Origin: CAYWFU01 sp964457585
GTDB taxonomy: Bacteria > JACRDZ01
DNA length: 64,000 bases
Assembly: GCA_964457585.1 (NCBI GenBank)
Contig: CAYWFU010000008.1
Coordinates: 1-64,000 of the forward strand
Direction of reading: 5' to 3'
Below are positions 1 through 9,195 of the stretch, piece by piece. Position 1 is the first letter of the stretch. Each line of letters opens with the position of its first letter. Below the pieces are notes generated by a model. The model saw only the letters and a program-made list of their open reading frames with translations, was not told where the DNA came from and made no database searches. The translations under genes were made by a program, and so were the position numbers.

Positions 1-19
1 ATTAGGAAATATTTAATTT

Positions 20-1381
20 ATGCAAAAAAATATAATTGATATTAAAAAGATCGATTCTGCTTTGAACAATGCTTCAAATAATATAAATGATATTCTGGAT
101 AGAGCTCTTGCTTTAGAAGAGCTTTCTCTTCCAGATATTGCAGCGCTGCTTTTAGTTGAAGATAAAAAAAATCTAAAGAAGATTTTTACTGCTGCATCAA
201 AGATAAAAGAAATGATTTTTGGAAAACGTATTGTTTTATTCGCTCCGCTTTATCTAAGCAATGAATGTGTTAATAACTGCTTATACTGCGGATTTCGTGT
301 TAATAACAAATCTGCATCCCGAATAACTTTAACTATTCCGGAAATCATTGAACAGGCAAAAATACTTGAAAAGATCGGATTTAAAAGGGTACTTCTTGTG
401 GTTTCTGAAAATCCTAAAAAAATTACAGTTTCTTTTCTTGTTTCAGCTATTAAAAGCATTTATGAAAATACCGGAATTCGAATAGTGCATTTAAATTCAG
501 CTCCTTTTGGCAAAGAAGAATTCAGGAAATTGCATAATGCAGGATTAGGAGTATATCAAATTTTTCAGGAAACTTATCACCCCGAGACATATTTTTTTAT
601 GCATCCCGGTGAACGGGAAAAAGAATATTTAAATAGAATTACAGCTATGGATAGAGCAATTGAAGGCGGGATAAAAGATGTTGGGATAGGCGCTTTGCTT
701 GGATTATATAATTACAAATTTGAAATTCTTGCGTTGGTTCTTCACTCGCGGTACCTTGAAAAAAAATATGGAAGCGCAGTTCATACCATATCTGTTCCGC
801 GATTAAGACCAGCACAAGGAGCGCAAGTACAAAAAACGGAATATTGTTTCAGCGATGAAGAATTCAAAAAAGTTGTTGCTGTATTAAGAATTGCAGTGCC
901 TACTGCTGGTATAGTAATTACAACACGTGAAAGCGCATTATTACGCAATGAAATAATTAATATTGGCGCATCGCAAATCAGCGCTGGTTCAAAAACATCT
1001 CCGCATGGTTATTCAGACGGAACAGAAAAATTTCTTGAACAGTTTTCCATTGAAGATAACCGTTCTCTTGATAAAGTTATTTATGATTTAGCAAAAAAAA
1101 ATGTTATCCCCAGCCTTTGTACAACCTGTTATAGAATCGGTAGAACAGGCGAAACATTTATGCATCAGGCACATAATAAACAAATAAAAGAATTCTGCCT
1201 TCCTAATGCTTTATTAACATTACAGGAATATATTATTGATAATGCTGGCTTACAAACAAAAAAAATATGTGATAAAATAATAAAAAAGTATTTGAAGGAT
1301 AAGAAAAAAATTGGACTGCCGGATAATGTTAACAATAAATTAAAACAAATAAAAGAAGGGAAAAGAGATTTGTATTATTAA
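20..1381 (+). CDS. hydG: HydG-type radical SAM tyrosine lyase (HydG/ThiH family)
   Basis: Radical SAM enzyme that cleaves tyrosine. HydG turns it into CO and cyanide ligands for the [FeFe]-hydrogenase H-cluster; the related ThiH yields dehydroglycine for the thiamine thiazole. The radical SAM CxxxCxxC is at Cys83, Cys87 and Cys90. The C-terminus has CTTC then, 22 residues on, another Cys (Cys367, Cys370, Cys393), which is the CX2CX22C second-cluster signature of HydG and is absent from short ThiH proteins. Length 453 residues also fits HydG (about 470) better than E. coli ThiH (about 377). An AGGAA Shine-Dalgarno lies 10 bases before the ATG. A thiS gene follows 14 bases downstream, which is thiamine context, so the physiological role is ambiguous. 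HydE, HydF and a hydrogenase are not visible here, but the window starts only 19 bases upstream. Confidence 0.85.
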   Translation: MQKNIIDIKKIDSALNNASNNINDILDRALALEELSLPDIAALLLVEDKKNLKKIFTAASKIKEMIFGKRIVLFAPLYLSNECVNNCLYCGFRVNNKSASRITLTIPEIIEQAKILEKIGFKRVLLVVSENPKKITVSFLVSAIKSIYENTGIRIVHLNSAPFGKEEFRKLHNAGLGVYQIFQETYHPETYFFMHPGEREKEYLNRITAMDRAIEGGIKDVGIGALLGLYNYKFEILALVLHSRYLEKKYGSAVHTISVPRLRPAQGAQVQKTEYCFSDEEFKKVVAVLRIAVPTAGIVITTRESALLRNEIINIGASQISAGSKTSPHGYSDGTEKFLEQFSIEDNRSLDKVIYDLAKKNVIPSLCTTCYRIGRTGETFMHQAHNKQIKEFCLPNALLTLQEYIIDNAGLQTKKICDKIIKKYLKDKKKIGLPDNVNNKLKQIKEGKRDLYY

Positions 1382-1395
1382 AAAGGAGTTTCATA

Positions 1396-1599
1396 ATGAT
1401 TAAAGTAGTTATTAATGGAGAAAAAAGAATCACAAATAGCAATCTTACGTTAAAAGGATTACTTAATGAGTTAGAACTTGTACAGGAAAGAGTTGCTGTA
1501 GAAGTTAATATGAAAGTTATCCCCAGACAAAACTATGATTCTATAAAAATAGATAATGGGGATAAAATTGAAATAATTCAATTAGTAGGCGGAGGATGA
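1396..1599 (+). CDS. thiS: ThiS-type sulfur carrier protein
   Basis: A 67-residue ubiquitin-fold protein ending in Gly-Gly-Gly after Val. The C-terminal GG is the site of adenylation and thiocarboxylation in ThiS/MoaD proteins, and the IIQLVGGG ending is typical of ThiS. It would donate sulfur to thiazole synthase ThiG. The gene has a clear AAGGAG Shine-Dalgarno at about 1383-1388 and lies 14 bases after the HydG-like gene, so the two are probably co-transcribed. No thiG, thiF or thiE is present in the window. The gene converges on purF with only 11 bases between stop codons and no obvious hairpin terminator. Confidence 0.9.
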   Translation: MIKVVINGEKRITNSNLTLKGLLNELELVQERVAVEVNMKVIPRQNYDSIKIDNGDKIEIIQLVGGG

Positions 1600-1610
1600 G
1601 GGATAGATAA

Positions 1611-3044
1611 TTATTCTTCAATCAAAATTCTTACAAGTTCTTTATCTCTTAAAGCTCCATTATGGTTATTGCTTTCAACCTCAACAGGATATTTGCCGTT
1701 GAAGCATGCCAGGCAGAAATTAGGATGAGCCCATCCAATTGCTTTAAGCATTCCCTGTATGGACAAATATTTTAAACTTTCAACATTTAGATACTGGCGA
1801 ATACTTTCAATTTCCTGAGTTGAAGCAATTAATTCTTCCTGAATAGGTGTATCAATACCATAAAAACAGGGATGTTTAATTGGAGGAGATGAGACTCTGA
1901 AATGCACTTCGGTTGCTCCCGCGTCTTTTATGAATTTAACAATTCTGCGGCTTGTTGTTCCGCGAACCAATGAATCATCAATTACAATTACTCGTTTCCC
2001 CGATAACACTTCTTTTACAGGATTAAGCTTAATCCCCACGCCAACATTACGTAATATTTGGGTTGGTTGTATAAATGTTCTGCCAACATAGTGATTGCGT
2101 ATTAAACCATAATCAAAATGTATTTTTGATTCATTGCTGTAACCAAGTGCTGCGCTGAGTCCTGAATCAGGAATCCCTATAACTAAATCCGCATCAATTT
2201 GAGATTCCAATGCTAGTTCTCTGCCTAAAGCTTTTCTAACAAGATGCACATTTTGTCCAAAAACAGTGCTATCCGGCCTTGCGAAATAAATATATTCAAA
2301 AATACAATGTGAATGAGGTAATTTAGGAAATGGGGAAATGGAATTCAGTCCATTTTCATCAATAATTAATACTTCTCCGGGTTCTACTTCCCGAATTAAT
2401 TTTGCGCCAATGAGGTCTAAAGCGCATGTTTCTGAACTTAAAATATATGCATTATCCAGTTTCCCGATACATAAAGGTCTGAATCCATGAGGATCGCGTA
2501 CAGCGATTAATTTTTTTTCATTCATTATAATTAATGAATAGGATCCTTTAATTTGTTTTAAAGCTTCAATGACAGCATCTTCAAATTTTTCTTTTTTTGA
2601 ACGTGCAATCAAATGTACAATAACCTCACTGTCCATAGAAGATTGAAAAATAGCTCCTTGTGCTTCCAGCTTATTTTTTAATTTTATAGCATTTACAAGA
2701 TTACCATTGTGCGCAATGGTAATTGCTCCTTTTGCATATTGAACTACAAAAGGCTGAGCATTCGCAATATGGCTTGCCCCAGATGTAGAATAACGGACAT
2801 GGCCGGAAGCCATAAATCCATGAAGTTTTTCTATTGTTTTTTCATTAAAAACATCATTTACTAAACCCATCCCGCGATGGGAGTATATATTTTTACCGTT
2901 AGAGGTTGCAATCCCGGCGCTTTCCTGTCCGCGATGCTGCAGCGCATAAATACCAAGATAAGTTAATTGAGCGGCACGCTCATTTCCATAAACACCAAAA
3001 ATTCCGCAATAGTCTTCCATTTTATCCATTAAAAAATTTTCCAT
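1611..3044 (-). CDS. purF: Amidophosphoribosyltransferase (glutamine PRPP amidotransferase)
   Basis: First committed step of purine synthesis: PRPP plus glutamine gives phosphoribosylamine. The N-terminal Ntn-type glutaminase starts after a short propeptide, with Cys13 as nucleophile in the motif DYCGIFGVYG. The phosphoribosyltransferase half carries the PRPP loop VIVIDDSLVRGTTSRR. Cysteines corresponding to the four [4Fe-4S] ligands of the Bacillus subtilis enzyme are visible (SHCIFEYIY, KHPCFYGID, FCLACFNGKYP), so this is the iron-sulfur, propeptide-bearing class. I chose the ATG at 3044 because AAAAGGGA precedes it; an in-frame upstream ATG at 3071 has no Shine-Dalgarno. The resulting 477 residues is the normal length. 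It is a stand-alone gene with no other pur genes nearby. Confidence 0.97.
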   Translation of the reverse strand: MENFLMDKMEDYCGIFGVYGNERAAQLTYLGIYALQHRGQESAGIATSNGKNIYSHRGMGLVNDVFNEKTIEKLHGFMASGHVRYSTSGASHIANAQPFVVQYAKGAITIAHNGNLVNAIKLKNKLEAQGAIFQSSMDSEVIVHLIARSKKEKFEDAVIEALKQIKGSYSLIIMNEKKLIAVRDPHGFRPLCIGKLDNAYILSSETCALDLIGAKLIREVEPGEVLIIDENGLNSISPFPKLPHSHCIFEYIYFARPDSTVFGQNVHLVRKALGRELALESQIDADLVIGIPDSGLSAALGYSNESKIHFDYGLIRNHYVGRTFIQPTQILRNVGVGIKLNPVKEVLSGKRVIVIDDSLVRGTTSRRIVKFIKDAGATEVHFRVSSPPIKHPCFYGIDTPIQEELIASTQEIESIRQYLNVESLKYLSIQGMLKAIGWAHPNFCLACFNGKYPVEVESNNHNGALRDKELVRILIEE

Positions 3045-3146
3045 ATTTTTCCCTTTTAAAAAAAATTTCAATTTATTTTCAACATTTTATTAGTATAACA
3101 AAAAAAAGATAAAAAGTAAAAATGAAAAAAATTATAAGTATTATTA

Positions 3147-3175
3147 TTGACATTTTTTGTTAATTAATTTAAATT
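3147..3175 (+). promoter_or_regulatory. Sigma-70 type promoter, possibly giving a leaderless mRNA
   Basis: TTGACA at 3147-3152 and TAAATT at 3170-3175 are separated by 17 bases. A start site about 7 bases downstream would fall at about 3182, only three bases before the ATG at 3185. That ATG has no Shine-Dalgarno, so a leaderless or near-leaderless transcript is implied. The surrounding DNA is very AT-rich, so chance -10 matches are common. Confidence 0.55.
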
Positions 3176-3184
3176 ATATTAATC

Positions 3185-3733
3185 ATGAAAAATTTATCGG
3201 TAAAAATACTTCCATTAATTTCAACAAAATGTATAAATATAAATCTTTTATCCAAAACCAAGAAAGATATAATCGAGGAGATGGTAAATTTACTTGATAG
3301 AGATGAAGTTTTGATGGATAAAAATAAATTTTTGGATTCAATTAATGAAAGAGAAAATTTATGCAGTACAGGACTTGAAGAAGGTGTGGCTTTTCTTCAT
3401 CCAAGATCCGACATAAGTGAAATAGTAAAAAAACAGGTAATAGGTATAGGTATTTCAAAGGAAGGAATTGATTTTGCTGCAATAGATGGACAACCTACTT
3501 ATATTTTTTTCATACTATGTTTTAAAAAACTGGAAGAACATTTGCAATATCTTTCATCTATCAGCAGATTATGCAAAGATACGGTTTTTTTGAATGGTTT
3601 GCATGAAGCAAAAAAATCAGAAGATATTATTACATATATCGAGAAAAAAGAAAAAAATGAACGTCCTTTCTCTTCCTCCCCCAGTACTTTATATTCGGAT
3701 AGTATAATAAATTTTTTTAGAAAGAAAAATTAG
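3185..3733 (+). CDS. PTS EIIA type-2 domain protein (PtsN/FruA-like)
   Basis: A 182-residue protein with the fold-2 EIIA domain of the fructose/mannitol and nitrogen-PTS families. His72 in EEGVAFLHPR is the phosphoryl-accepting histidine expected from HPr or NPr. The last 25 or so residues after the domain are low in homology and basic. No EIIB or EIIC component is present in the window, so it is more likely a regulatory (PtsN-like) protein than a sugar uptake component. A DUF1275 membrane protein gene starts 1 base after the stop codon and is probably co-transcribed. The partner kinase and target are unknown. Confidence 0.85.
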   Translation: MKNLSVKILPLISTKCININLLSKTKKDIIEEMVNLLDRDEVLMDKNKFLDSINERENLCSTGLEEGVAFLHPRSDISEIVKKQVIGIGISKEGIDFAAIDGQPTYIFFILCFKKLEEHLQYLSSISRLCKDTVFLNGLHEAKKSEDIITYIEKKEKNERPFSSSPSTLYSDSIINFFRKKN

Positions 3734-3734
3734 A

Positions 3735-4364
3735 ATGATCGGGAAAATTGGTAAAGAACGCAGTACAAAAGATAATTTAAAATTAGCAGGGATATTCTCT
3801 ATAATTGCCGGTTATACAAATGCGCTTTCTTTTTTAACTGTCGGCTTTTTTGTCTCACATACTACAGGAACAGCGACATTATTTGGAACGAATTTAAGTA
3901 AATTGGATTTCAAATTTGTGCAATATGCATTGATATTATTAATGTTTATATGCGGATCGATATTAAGCAGCATATTGATGATCAGTTACAGTAAGAGTAT
4001 ATCTCTTGTTGTCGAGGGTTTTATTTTGTCTCTTATCGGTTTGGTTCCATTGCCGTTTTCAATAACTCCATTATCTATTAATTTATTACCCGTATTCTTA
4101 AGTTTTGCAATGGGTATGCAAAGCGCAGCGACAACATATTTATCTTCAGCAATCGTTCGCACAACACATTTAACAGGAGCAGCTACTGATATTGGTATTG
4201 CTATTGTCAAGAAAGATTTAAAAGCATTTACTATCCTTTTAACAATTATATCAGGATTCATTTTAGGCGCAATTATCGGATATTTTGCTAATTCTTATTT
4301 AGGAATACACGGCTTTTTAGTCCCAGGCGCTGCGGTGTTATTGATTGGATTATCTTTTCTATAA
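3735..4364 (+). CDS. DUF1275 (YoaK-type) integral membrane protein
   Basis: A 209-residue polytopic membrane protein with about six hydrophobic segments. The N-terminal stretch IAGYTNALSFLTVGFFVSHTTGT is characteristic of the DUF1275/YoaK family, whose function is unknown. The start ATG sits 1 base after the upstream EIIA stop and has little Shine-Dalgarno, which suggests translational coupling. The gene ends 2 bases before the convergent permease gene ends, so the two transcripts must terminate within or beyond each other. No catalytic motif is visible. Confidence 0.8.
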   Translation: MIGKIGKERSTKDNLKLAGIFSIIAGYTNALSFLTVGFFVSHTTGTATLFGTNLSKLDFKFVQYALILLMFICGSILSSILMISYSKSISLVVEGFILSLIGLVPLPFSITPLSINLLPVFLSFAMGMQSAATTYLSSAIVRTTHLTGAATDIGIAIVKKDLKAFTILLTIISGFILGAIIGYFANSYLGIHGFLVPGAAVLLIGLSFL

Positions 4365-4366
4365 AT

Positions 4367-5311
4367 TTAACCAAGTAAATAACCAAGAATTATAGATCCG
4401 CATATACTTATAAATAAAAATGTAATTACCACCTGTTTTTTAAACATCCCTTTTAATACTATAATAGCAGGGATACTGGTTACAGGACCAGCCAGCATAA
4501 AAGATACTGCGGCTTTTGTGCTTATACCCTTTTTTATCAGTCCCTGCAAAATCGGGACTACTGAAACTCCATTTACAGGCAATGGAATTGCAATAAAAGT
4601 TGCCCAGATAGGAGAAAATATATTATTTTTTCCTAATAAGCTTGTTGTCCATTCAATAGGGATAAAAATAATCATTATTGCTTCAATAAAAACAGCAATT
4701 AAAATAAATTTTACCATAAAACGAAATAGTTCTTTTGCACGTTTATAAAAAAAATCTATTTTATTAGATGCAAGATTTATATCTATTGGGATTTCTCCGG
4801 GTTTTGCATTTTCCATATCTTTTGCTTTAACAATACAGGAATCAATTAATTTATGTGTTTTTAATATATCAGCATCAAAAAAATTAATTTTTTTCAAAAA
4901 ATAAGTAAAGAATCCCGCGCCAAGTCCAAGTGCAGTTGCACCAATAAGTTTGGCGATAGCCAGCTTTTCCCCTAATACTCCATAAGTGAATACAAAAGCA
5001 TCTGGACTCATTACAGGTGATGTAATAAAAAGAGACATGACCGGAGATAGCGGTATCCCGCATTCTATTAAGGTAATTACTACCGGCATAATACCGCATG
5101 AACACAAAGGGCTAAAAATACCTATAAATGTGGCAAGGAATATCATACTTATCTCATTTTTGTTTAAAATTTTATATAACTTTCTGTCTAATTTATAAGT
5201 TTTAATTATTGCTCCAAGTATAATTCCCAATAAAACAAACCACCACATTCGCAATAATTCATTCCGCATAACAAATGGTATTTTAATTAATTTATTAAGA
5301 AAATCGTTCAT
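4367..5311 (-). CDS. Permease of the DUF318 (YraQ/ArsP) family
   Basis: A 314-residue polytopic membrane protein. The motif FSPLCSCGIMPVV in the N-terminal half and FIAIPLPVNGVSVVPI in the C-terminal half are the paired family signatures of permease/ArsP-like proteins; the CSCG cysteines are typical. Known relatives export organoarsenicals, but many have unknown substrates and no ars genes are nearby. AGGAG lies 8 bases before the ATG. The C-terminus is cut close to the convergent DUF1275 gene. Upstream lies an imperfect inverted repeat (5336-5434) instead of a clear promoter. Confidence 0.8.
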   Translation of the reverse strand: MNDFLNKLIKIPFVMRNELLRMWWFVLLGIILGAIIKTYKLDRKLYKILNKNEISMIFLATFIGIFSPLCSCGIMPVVITLIECGIPLSPVMSLFITSPVMSPDAFVFTYGVLGEKLAIAKLIGATALGLGAGFFTYFLKKINFFDADILKTHKLIDSCIVKAKDMENAKPGEIPIDINLASNKIDFFYKRAKELFRFMVKFILIAVFIEAIMIIFIPIEWTTSLLGKNNIFSPIWATFIAIPLPVNGVSVVPILQGLIKKGISTKAAVSFMLAGPVTSIPAIIVLKGMFKKQVVITFLFISICGSIILGYLLG

Positions 5312-5335
5312 TTTTTAAACTCCTATGATAAATCA

Positions 5336-5434
5336 GGTTAAGGCTAAGGGTTAGGTTAAGGAAAAGATAAAACCAAAATCAATATAATGATTTAAATCTT
5401 TTCTCAACCTCAACCTTAACCTCAACCTCAACCT
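5336..5434. repeat. Imperfect inverted repeat built from a GGTTAAGG word
   Basis: The left arm (5336-5368) iterates GGTTAAGG-like words and ends GAAAAGAT. The right arm (5396-5434) is its degenerate reverse complement, beginning ATCTTTTCTCAACC and iterating AACCTCAACC. The arms flank about 27 bases. The element fills the gap between the divergently placed permease start and the rodA end. It resembles a MITE-like or hairpin intergenic element; no coding content. Confidence 0.7.
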
Positions 5435-5448
5435 TTCATACCATCTCC

Positions 5449-6663
5449 TCAATCAAACCGTCTCATACTTACATTAATAAGTAAAGCTATCATAATCATA
5501 AATCCCAGCAAAGAAGAACCTCCATAACTTATAAAAGGCAGCGGAATGCCAGTAATAGGCATGATCCCCACAGTCATCCCAATATTTACAATAATATGAA
5601 AACTAAAAACTGAGATTATACCTACTGAAATAAGTGCTCCATAAATATTTTTAGCTTTAGCTGCAATATCAATTCCTCTAAGTATAATAAATGAAAAAAT
5701 CATAATTAAGAAAAAACTGCCTATAAAACCAAATTCTTCTCCAACAACTGAAAAAATAAAATCTGTATGCTGAGCAGGCAAAAAATCCAATTTATTTTGA
5801 CTGCCGGACATAAAACCTTTACCCATAAAGCCTCCGGACCCAATAGCAATTTTCGATTGAATTAAATGATATCCTGATCCGAGAGGATCTAACTCAGGAT
5901 AAATAAAAGCAAGCAGGCGTTTTTTCTGGTATGTTTTTAATAATCCTAATAATTTAAAACCTAAGATACCTGATACAGTGTTTATAATAAATGCGAGTAC
6001 AGAATCAAATCCATTATTGCATCTCCACCATAAAAAAAATAATAAAAAAATTATATACCCAATCCATAAATATAACCAGTTATAAAAAATTAAACTTATC
6101 ATGGGAGATATAATCAAAAAAATATATAAAAAAGGCAATCCGCTTAAATAAAGCATGCTTAAAAAAATTGGAATAAATGTTAAAGCTGTGCCTAAATCAG
6201 GCTGCTTAAGGATTAAAATAATTGGTATTCCTGTTAATATAAAAGGTACAATTAAATCCTTGAATTTTTTTATCTTTCCAAAATTTCGTTTTAAATATTG
6301 TCCCAATGTAAATATCAAACTTATTTTAGCTAATTCCGCAGGTTGAATTCCGAATGAACCAAATGTAATCCAGCGTCTTGCTCCTGCCTGTGCTGGGAAA
6401 AAATAAACAGATAATAATAAAATAATACTAAAGATATAAAATATATATGCCCATCTGTCAAAAGTCTCATAATGTATATTTAAAACACTAAAAAAGACTA
6501 TTAGACTAATTATTAAAAAATATGACTGTCTAATAAAATATTTTTGCATTTCATTTTCTTTGCTTGAAGCGCTAAAAATAATTAATATACCTATAAGTAT
6601 AAGAAAAATTGTAGCCAGCAATAATGGAAAATCAAAATTTTTAATTATTCTGCGGTCAATCAT
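5449..6663 (-). CDS. rodA: Rod-shape peptidoglycan glycosyltransferase RodA (SEDS family)
   Basis: SEDS-family integral membrane protein that polymerises lipid II during lateral wall synthesis together with a class B PBP. It is 404 residues with about ten membrane segments. The family signatures HTDFIFSVVGEEFGFIGS and GIPLPFISYGGSSLL are intact, and the residue region around RRWITFGSFGIQPAELAK is the conserved extracellular loop with its PAE motif. Its ATG overlaps the mrdA stop codon by 4 bases, the expected PBP2-RodA operon order. A cluster of charged and aromatic residues interrupts the middle (about 200-230). No MreB is found in the window. Confidence 0.96.
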   Translation of the reverse strand: MIDRRIIKNFDFPLLLATIFLILIGILIIFSASSKENEMQKYFIRQSYFLIISLIVFFSVLNIHYETFDRWAYIFYIFSIILLLSVYFFPAQAGARRWITFGSFGIQPAELAKISLIFTLGQYLKRNFGKIKKFKDLIVPFILTGIPIILILKQPDLGTALTFIPIFLSMLYLSGLPFLYIFLIISPMISLIFYNWLYLWIGYIIFLLFFLWWRCNNGFDSVLAFIINTVSGILGFKLLGLLKTYQKKRLLAFIYPELDPLGSGYHLIQSKIAIGSGGFMGKGFMSGSQNKLDFLPAQHTDFIFSVVGEEFGFIGSFFLIMIFSFIILRGIDIAAKAKNIYGALISVGIISVFSFHIIVNIGMTVGIMPITGIPLPFISYGGSSLLGFMIMIALLINVSMRRFD

Positions 6664-8639
6664 TTTACTTTCACCTGCCTTACTTCCAACGAAATAGTTT
6701 TAACCATTTGATTAATATCAGTGGAATTAAATAAATTAAATGGCTCGACTTTTAATTCATTTTCATTTTTCCCATGTGGAATATCGTCGGGATGCCACAG
6801 GTAGTCAATAGAATAATCTCTACTTTCATTTTTTAAATATTCTTCATACATCATTTTAGCAATTGGTGCGCCAGCCTGTCCTCCTTCTCCGCCATGTTCA
6901 ATTAAAATAGCAATGGCAATTGAAGGATTTTGAGCCGGTGCGCAGCTTATAAACCATGCATGAGGACGAATAGCTTCAGGGATCTCACTTGTTTTAATAT
7001 CATCATAAATATCTGCTTTTGCCACTACCTGCGCAGTACCGGTTTTTCCGATAATATTTAATCCAGATATCCTTGATCTGCGTCCTGTTCCCCAGCGGTT
7101 TACGACTTTCCATAAAGCATCTTTAATAATCTCTATGGTTTTTAATGAAATATCTAATTTTGCTATTTCCTTTTTTGGAGGTTCATAAATCAATTTATTA
7201 TCTACTGAAATTATTTTTTTTAGTAAATGCGGTTGATAAAATACTCCACCGTTTGATAATGCTGAAATGAGGTTAACCATCTGTAGTGGAGTAACTAAAA
7301 GAGCGCCCTGGCCTACTCCGACTATTATATTATCGCCTGGATACCAAGGCAGACGCTGATTGTTTTTTTTCCATTCAGGATTAGGTACCAGTCCTTGTTT
7401 TTCCTGTCCAAGATCAATACCTGTCAGATTACCAAGTCCAAATTTTTTTGCATATTTTTCAATTCTACTTATCCCCGTTTTTAGACCTAATTTATAAAAA
7501 AAAACATTGCATGAATGGATTAAAGCTTCAGTAACATTTAAATTCCCATGCCCTTCTTTTTTCCAGCATTTATAAGTTATTCCTCCATAATTAAATTCTC
7601 CATGACATTCATCAGTATAATCCTGTGTAATTATATTTTCCTCAAGAGCGGCAATAGCAGTAATTATTTTAAAAGTAGAACCAGGAGGATAGGCGCCGCT
7701 TATCACACGATTAACTAAAGGATGAAGAGGATTATTATTTAGTTCTTCCCATTCTTCATGAGATATCTGCACTGCAAACATATTTGGATTAAAACATGGT
7801 TTGCTTACCATTGCTAGAATTGCTCCATTTTTTGGGTCAATCGCAACAATAGCCCCTGTTTTCCCTTCCATTGATTCTTCTGCTATTCTCTGTAAATTTT
7901 TATCAATGGTTAGAATAATATTATCTCCGGGAACTGATTGTTCAATTACATTTGAACTCAATTGCTGTCCCATGGCATTAACCTCTATCATGCGTGTTCC
8001 ATGTATTCCTCTCAGATATTTTTCATAAACTTTCTCCAGTCCGGATTTCCCTATTATATTATCATAATTATAATTTTTGTATTCATTCCTTTTCAGCTCA
8101 TTTTCACTAATTTTACCTAAATAACCTAAAAAATGCGCACCTGATTCACCTCTTATATAATCACGGCATGGGTCTATCATAATCATAACACCAGGATAAT
8201 TTTTTTGATTTTCTTCTAATTTCGCAATTATTTCATTGCTAATATCATTTTTAAGCTGCACCGGATAAAAAGGCTGATTTTTGTTTTTTTTTAATTTTTT
8301 TTTAAATTCTCCCTGAGATAAATTTAAGAGTTCATATAGTTTTGGAATTAATTGTTTATTATTTTTTATATCTTCAGGAATTACAGCAATTGAATATGAA
8401 GGACGATTATTAACTAATAAATATCCGTTACGATCAAAAAATAATCCTCGCGGAGCTTCTTCAGAAACAAAACGAGTGCGGTTTTCCAGCGATAGTTTTT
8501 GAAAAAAATCATATTTAATTATCTGTAAATACCATAATCGTCCAATAATAATAATAAACCAGACTCCGATGAAAGTAGTAATTATCATTAAACGATTTTT
8601 TAATTTAGTTTGTTTTTCATAATCATTAGAATTTTGCAT
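6660..8639 (-). CDS. mrdA: Penicillin-binding protein 2, elongasome transpeptidase
   Basis: Class B PBP that cross-links peptidoglycan during rod elongation, acting in the periplasm as partner of RodA. The 659 residues include one N-terminal membrane anchor (about 16-37), the PBP dimerisation domain (about 60-230) and the transpeptidase domain. The catalytic SxxK is Ser321 in PPGSTFK; the SxN motif is in HSCNVFFY and the KTG motif in GKTGTAQV. A Shine-Dalgarno AGGATAGGA precedes the ATG. It overlaps rodA by 4 bases. The mreC-mreD genes, often in the same operon, are 21 kb away in this genome. Confidence 0.97.
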   Translation of the reverse strand: MQNSNDYEKQTKLKNRLMIITTFIGVWFIIIIGRLWYLQIIKYDFFQKLSLENRTRFVSEEAPRGLFFDRNGYLLVNNRPSYSIAVIPEDIKNNKQLIPKLYELLNLSQGEFKKKLKKNKNQPFYPVQLKNDISNEIIAKLEENQKNYPGVMIMIDPCRDYIRGESGAHFLGYLGKISENELKRNEYKNYNYDNIIGKSGLEKVYEKYLRGIHGTRMIEVNAMGQQLSSNVIEQSVPGDNIILTIDKNLQRIAEESMEGKTGAIVAIDPKNGAILAMVSKPCFNPNMFAVQISHEEWEELNNNPLHPLVNRVISGAYPPGSTFKIITAIAALEENIITQDYTDECHGEFNYGGITYKCWKKEGHGNLNVTEALIHSCNVFFYKLGLKTGISRIEKYAKKFGLGNLTGIDLGQEKQGLVPNPEWKKNNQRLPWYPGDNIIVGVGQGALLVTPLQMVNLISALSNGGVFYQPHLLKKIISVDNKLIYEPPKKEIAKLDISLKTIEIIKDALWKVVNRWGTGRRSRISGLNIIGKTGTAQVVAKADIYDDIKTSEIPEAIRPHAWFISCAPAQNPSIAIAILIEHGGEGGQAGAPIAKMMYEEYLKNESRDYSIDYLWHPDDIPHGKNENELKVEPFNLFNSTDINQMVKTISLEVRQVKVK

Positions 8640-8710
8640 TTTATCCTATCCTGAAATTGATTTAATATTATCATATGTTAGCAAGAAAAGTAAAATTATA
8701 ATCAAGCTAT

Positions 8711-8754
8711 AAGCCTGATGAATCAGGCAATTACAATGCAATATGTCTGTAGTT
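8711..8754. repeat. Disrupted copy of the GTAGTTGC hairpin-pair repeat
   Basis: AAGC-CTGATGAATCAG-GCAATTACA and a following TGTAGTTG form the left and centre of the same repeat seen at 9581, 26664, 33010 and 38939. The right-hand hairpin is missing and is replaced by the start of a different inverted repeat at 8755, as if that element inserted into this one. Confidence 0.65.
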
Positions 8755-8883
8755 GGGGCTGTCCAAAAAGGTGTCATTCCGCACTTGATGCGGAATCTAG
8801 TTTTTTAAAAATGGCTTAAATACTGGATTCCCGCCTTCGCGGGAATGACAAAAAGTGATTTTCGCACCTTTTTGGACAACCCC
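8755..8883. repeat. 129-bp inverted repeat element with two internal hairpins
   Basis: Termini GGGGCTGTCCAAAAAGGTG and CACCTTTTTGGACAACCCC are near-perfect inverted repeats. Inside are two different hairpins, ATTCCGCA-CTTGA-TGCGGAAT and ATTCCCGC-CTTC-GCGGGAAT. It looks like a MITE-type mobile intergenic element. No reading frame is present. Confidence 0.8.
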
Positions 8884-8908
8884 ATATTCAATTTCCTGTA
8901 CATTAATT

Positions 8909-8978
8909 AGATTCTTCGCTTCGCTCAGAATGACACCCTAAGATGTCATTCTGAAGGAGCGAAGCGACTGAAGAATCT
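8909..8978. repeat. 70-bp near-perfect inverted repeat
   Basis: AGATTCTTCGCTTCGCTCAG and, 14 bases into the opposite arm, its complement form arms of about 31 bases around a CCCTAAGA centre. The unit reads like a large hairpin repeat adjacent to the 8755-8883 element; together they fill most of the 556-base gap between mrdA and the small membrane-protein gene. Confidence 0.75.
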
Positions 8979-9096
8979 CGTTTTTCAATTCCCTTTCATG
9001 CAATCATTGCATGCAATAATTACTCATTTAAAATTATTTTTTCGCAAACCCTAAATAAATTTATTTAGTTTTTTTGTTATTTTAAAATTAAAAAAA

Positions 9097-9112
9097 TGGC
9101 ATAATTTTTGCT
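9097..9112 (+). promoter_or_regulatory. Sigma-54 (-24/-12) promoter
   Basis: TGGCATAATTTTTGCT matches the sigma-54 consensus TGGCAYRNNNNTTGCW at every defined position. The predicted start, about 12 bases after the -12 GC, is near 9123, leaving about 72 bases of leader before the ATG at 9196. I see no enhancer site with confidence; the upstream 100 bases are AT-rich. Confidence 0.7.
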
Positions 9113-9195
9113 TAATTAATTTACTATCCTCCCTGTTACTTTTTTTAAAGGAATATTCTGAACGCTATAAAAATAGAAAAGGGAGGGATGAAAAA

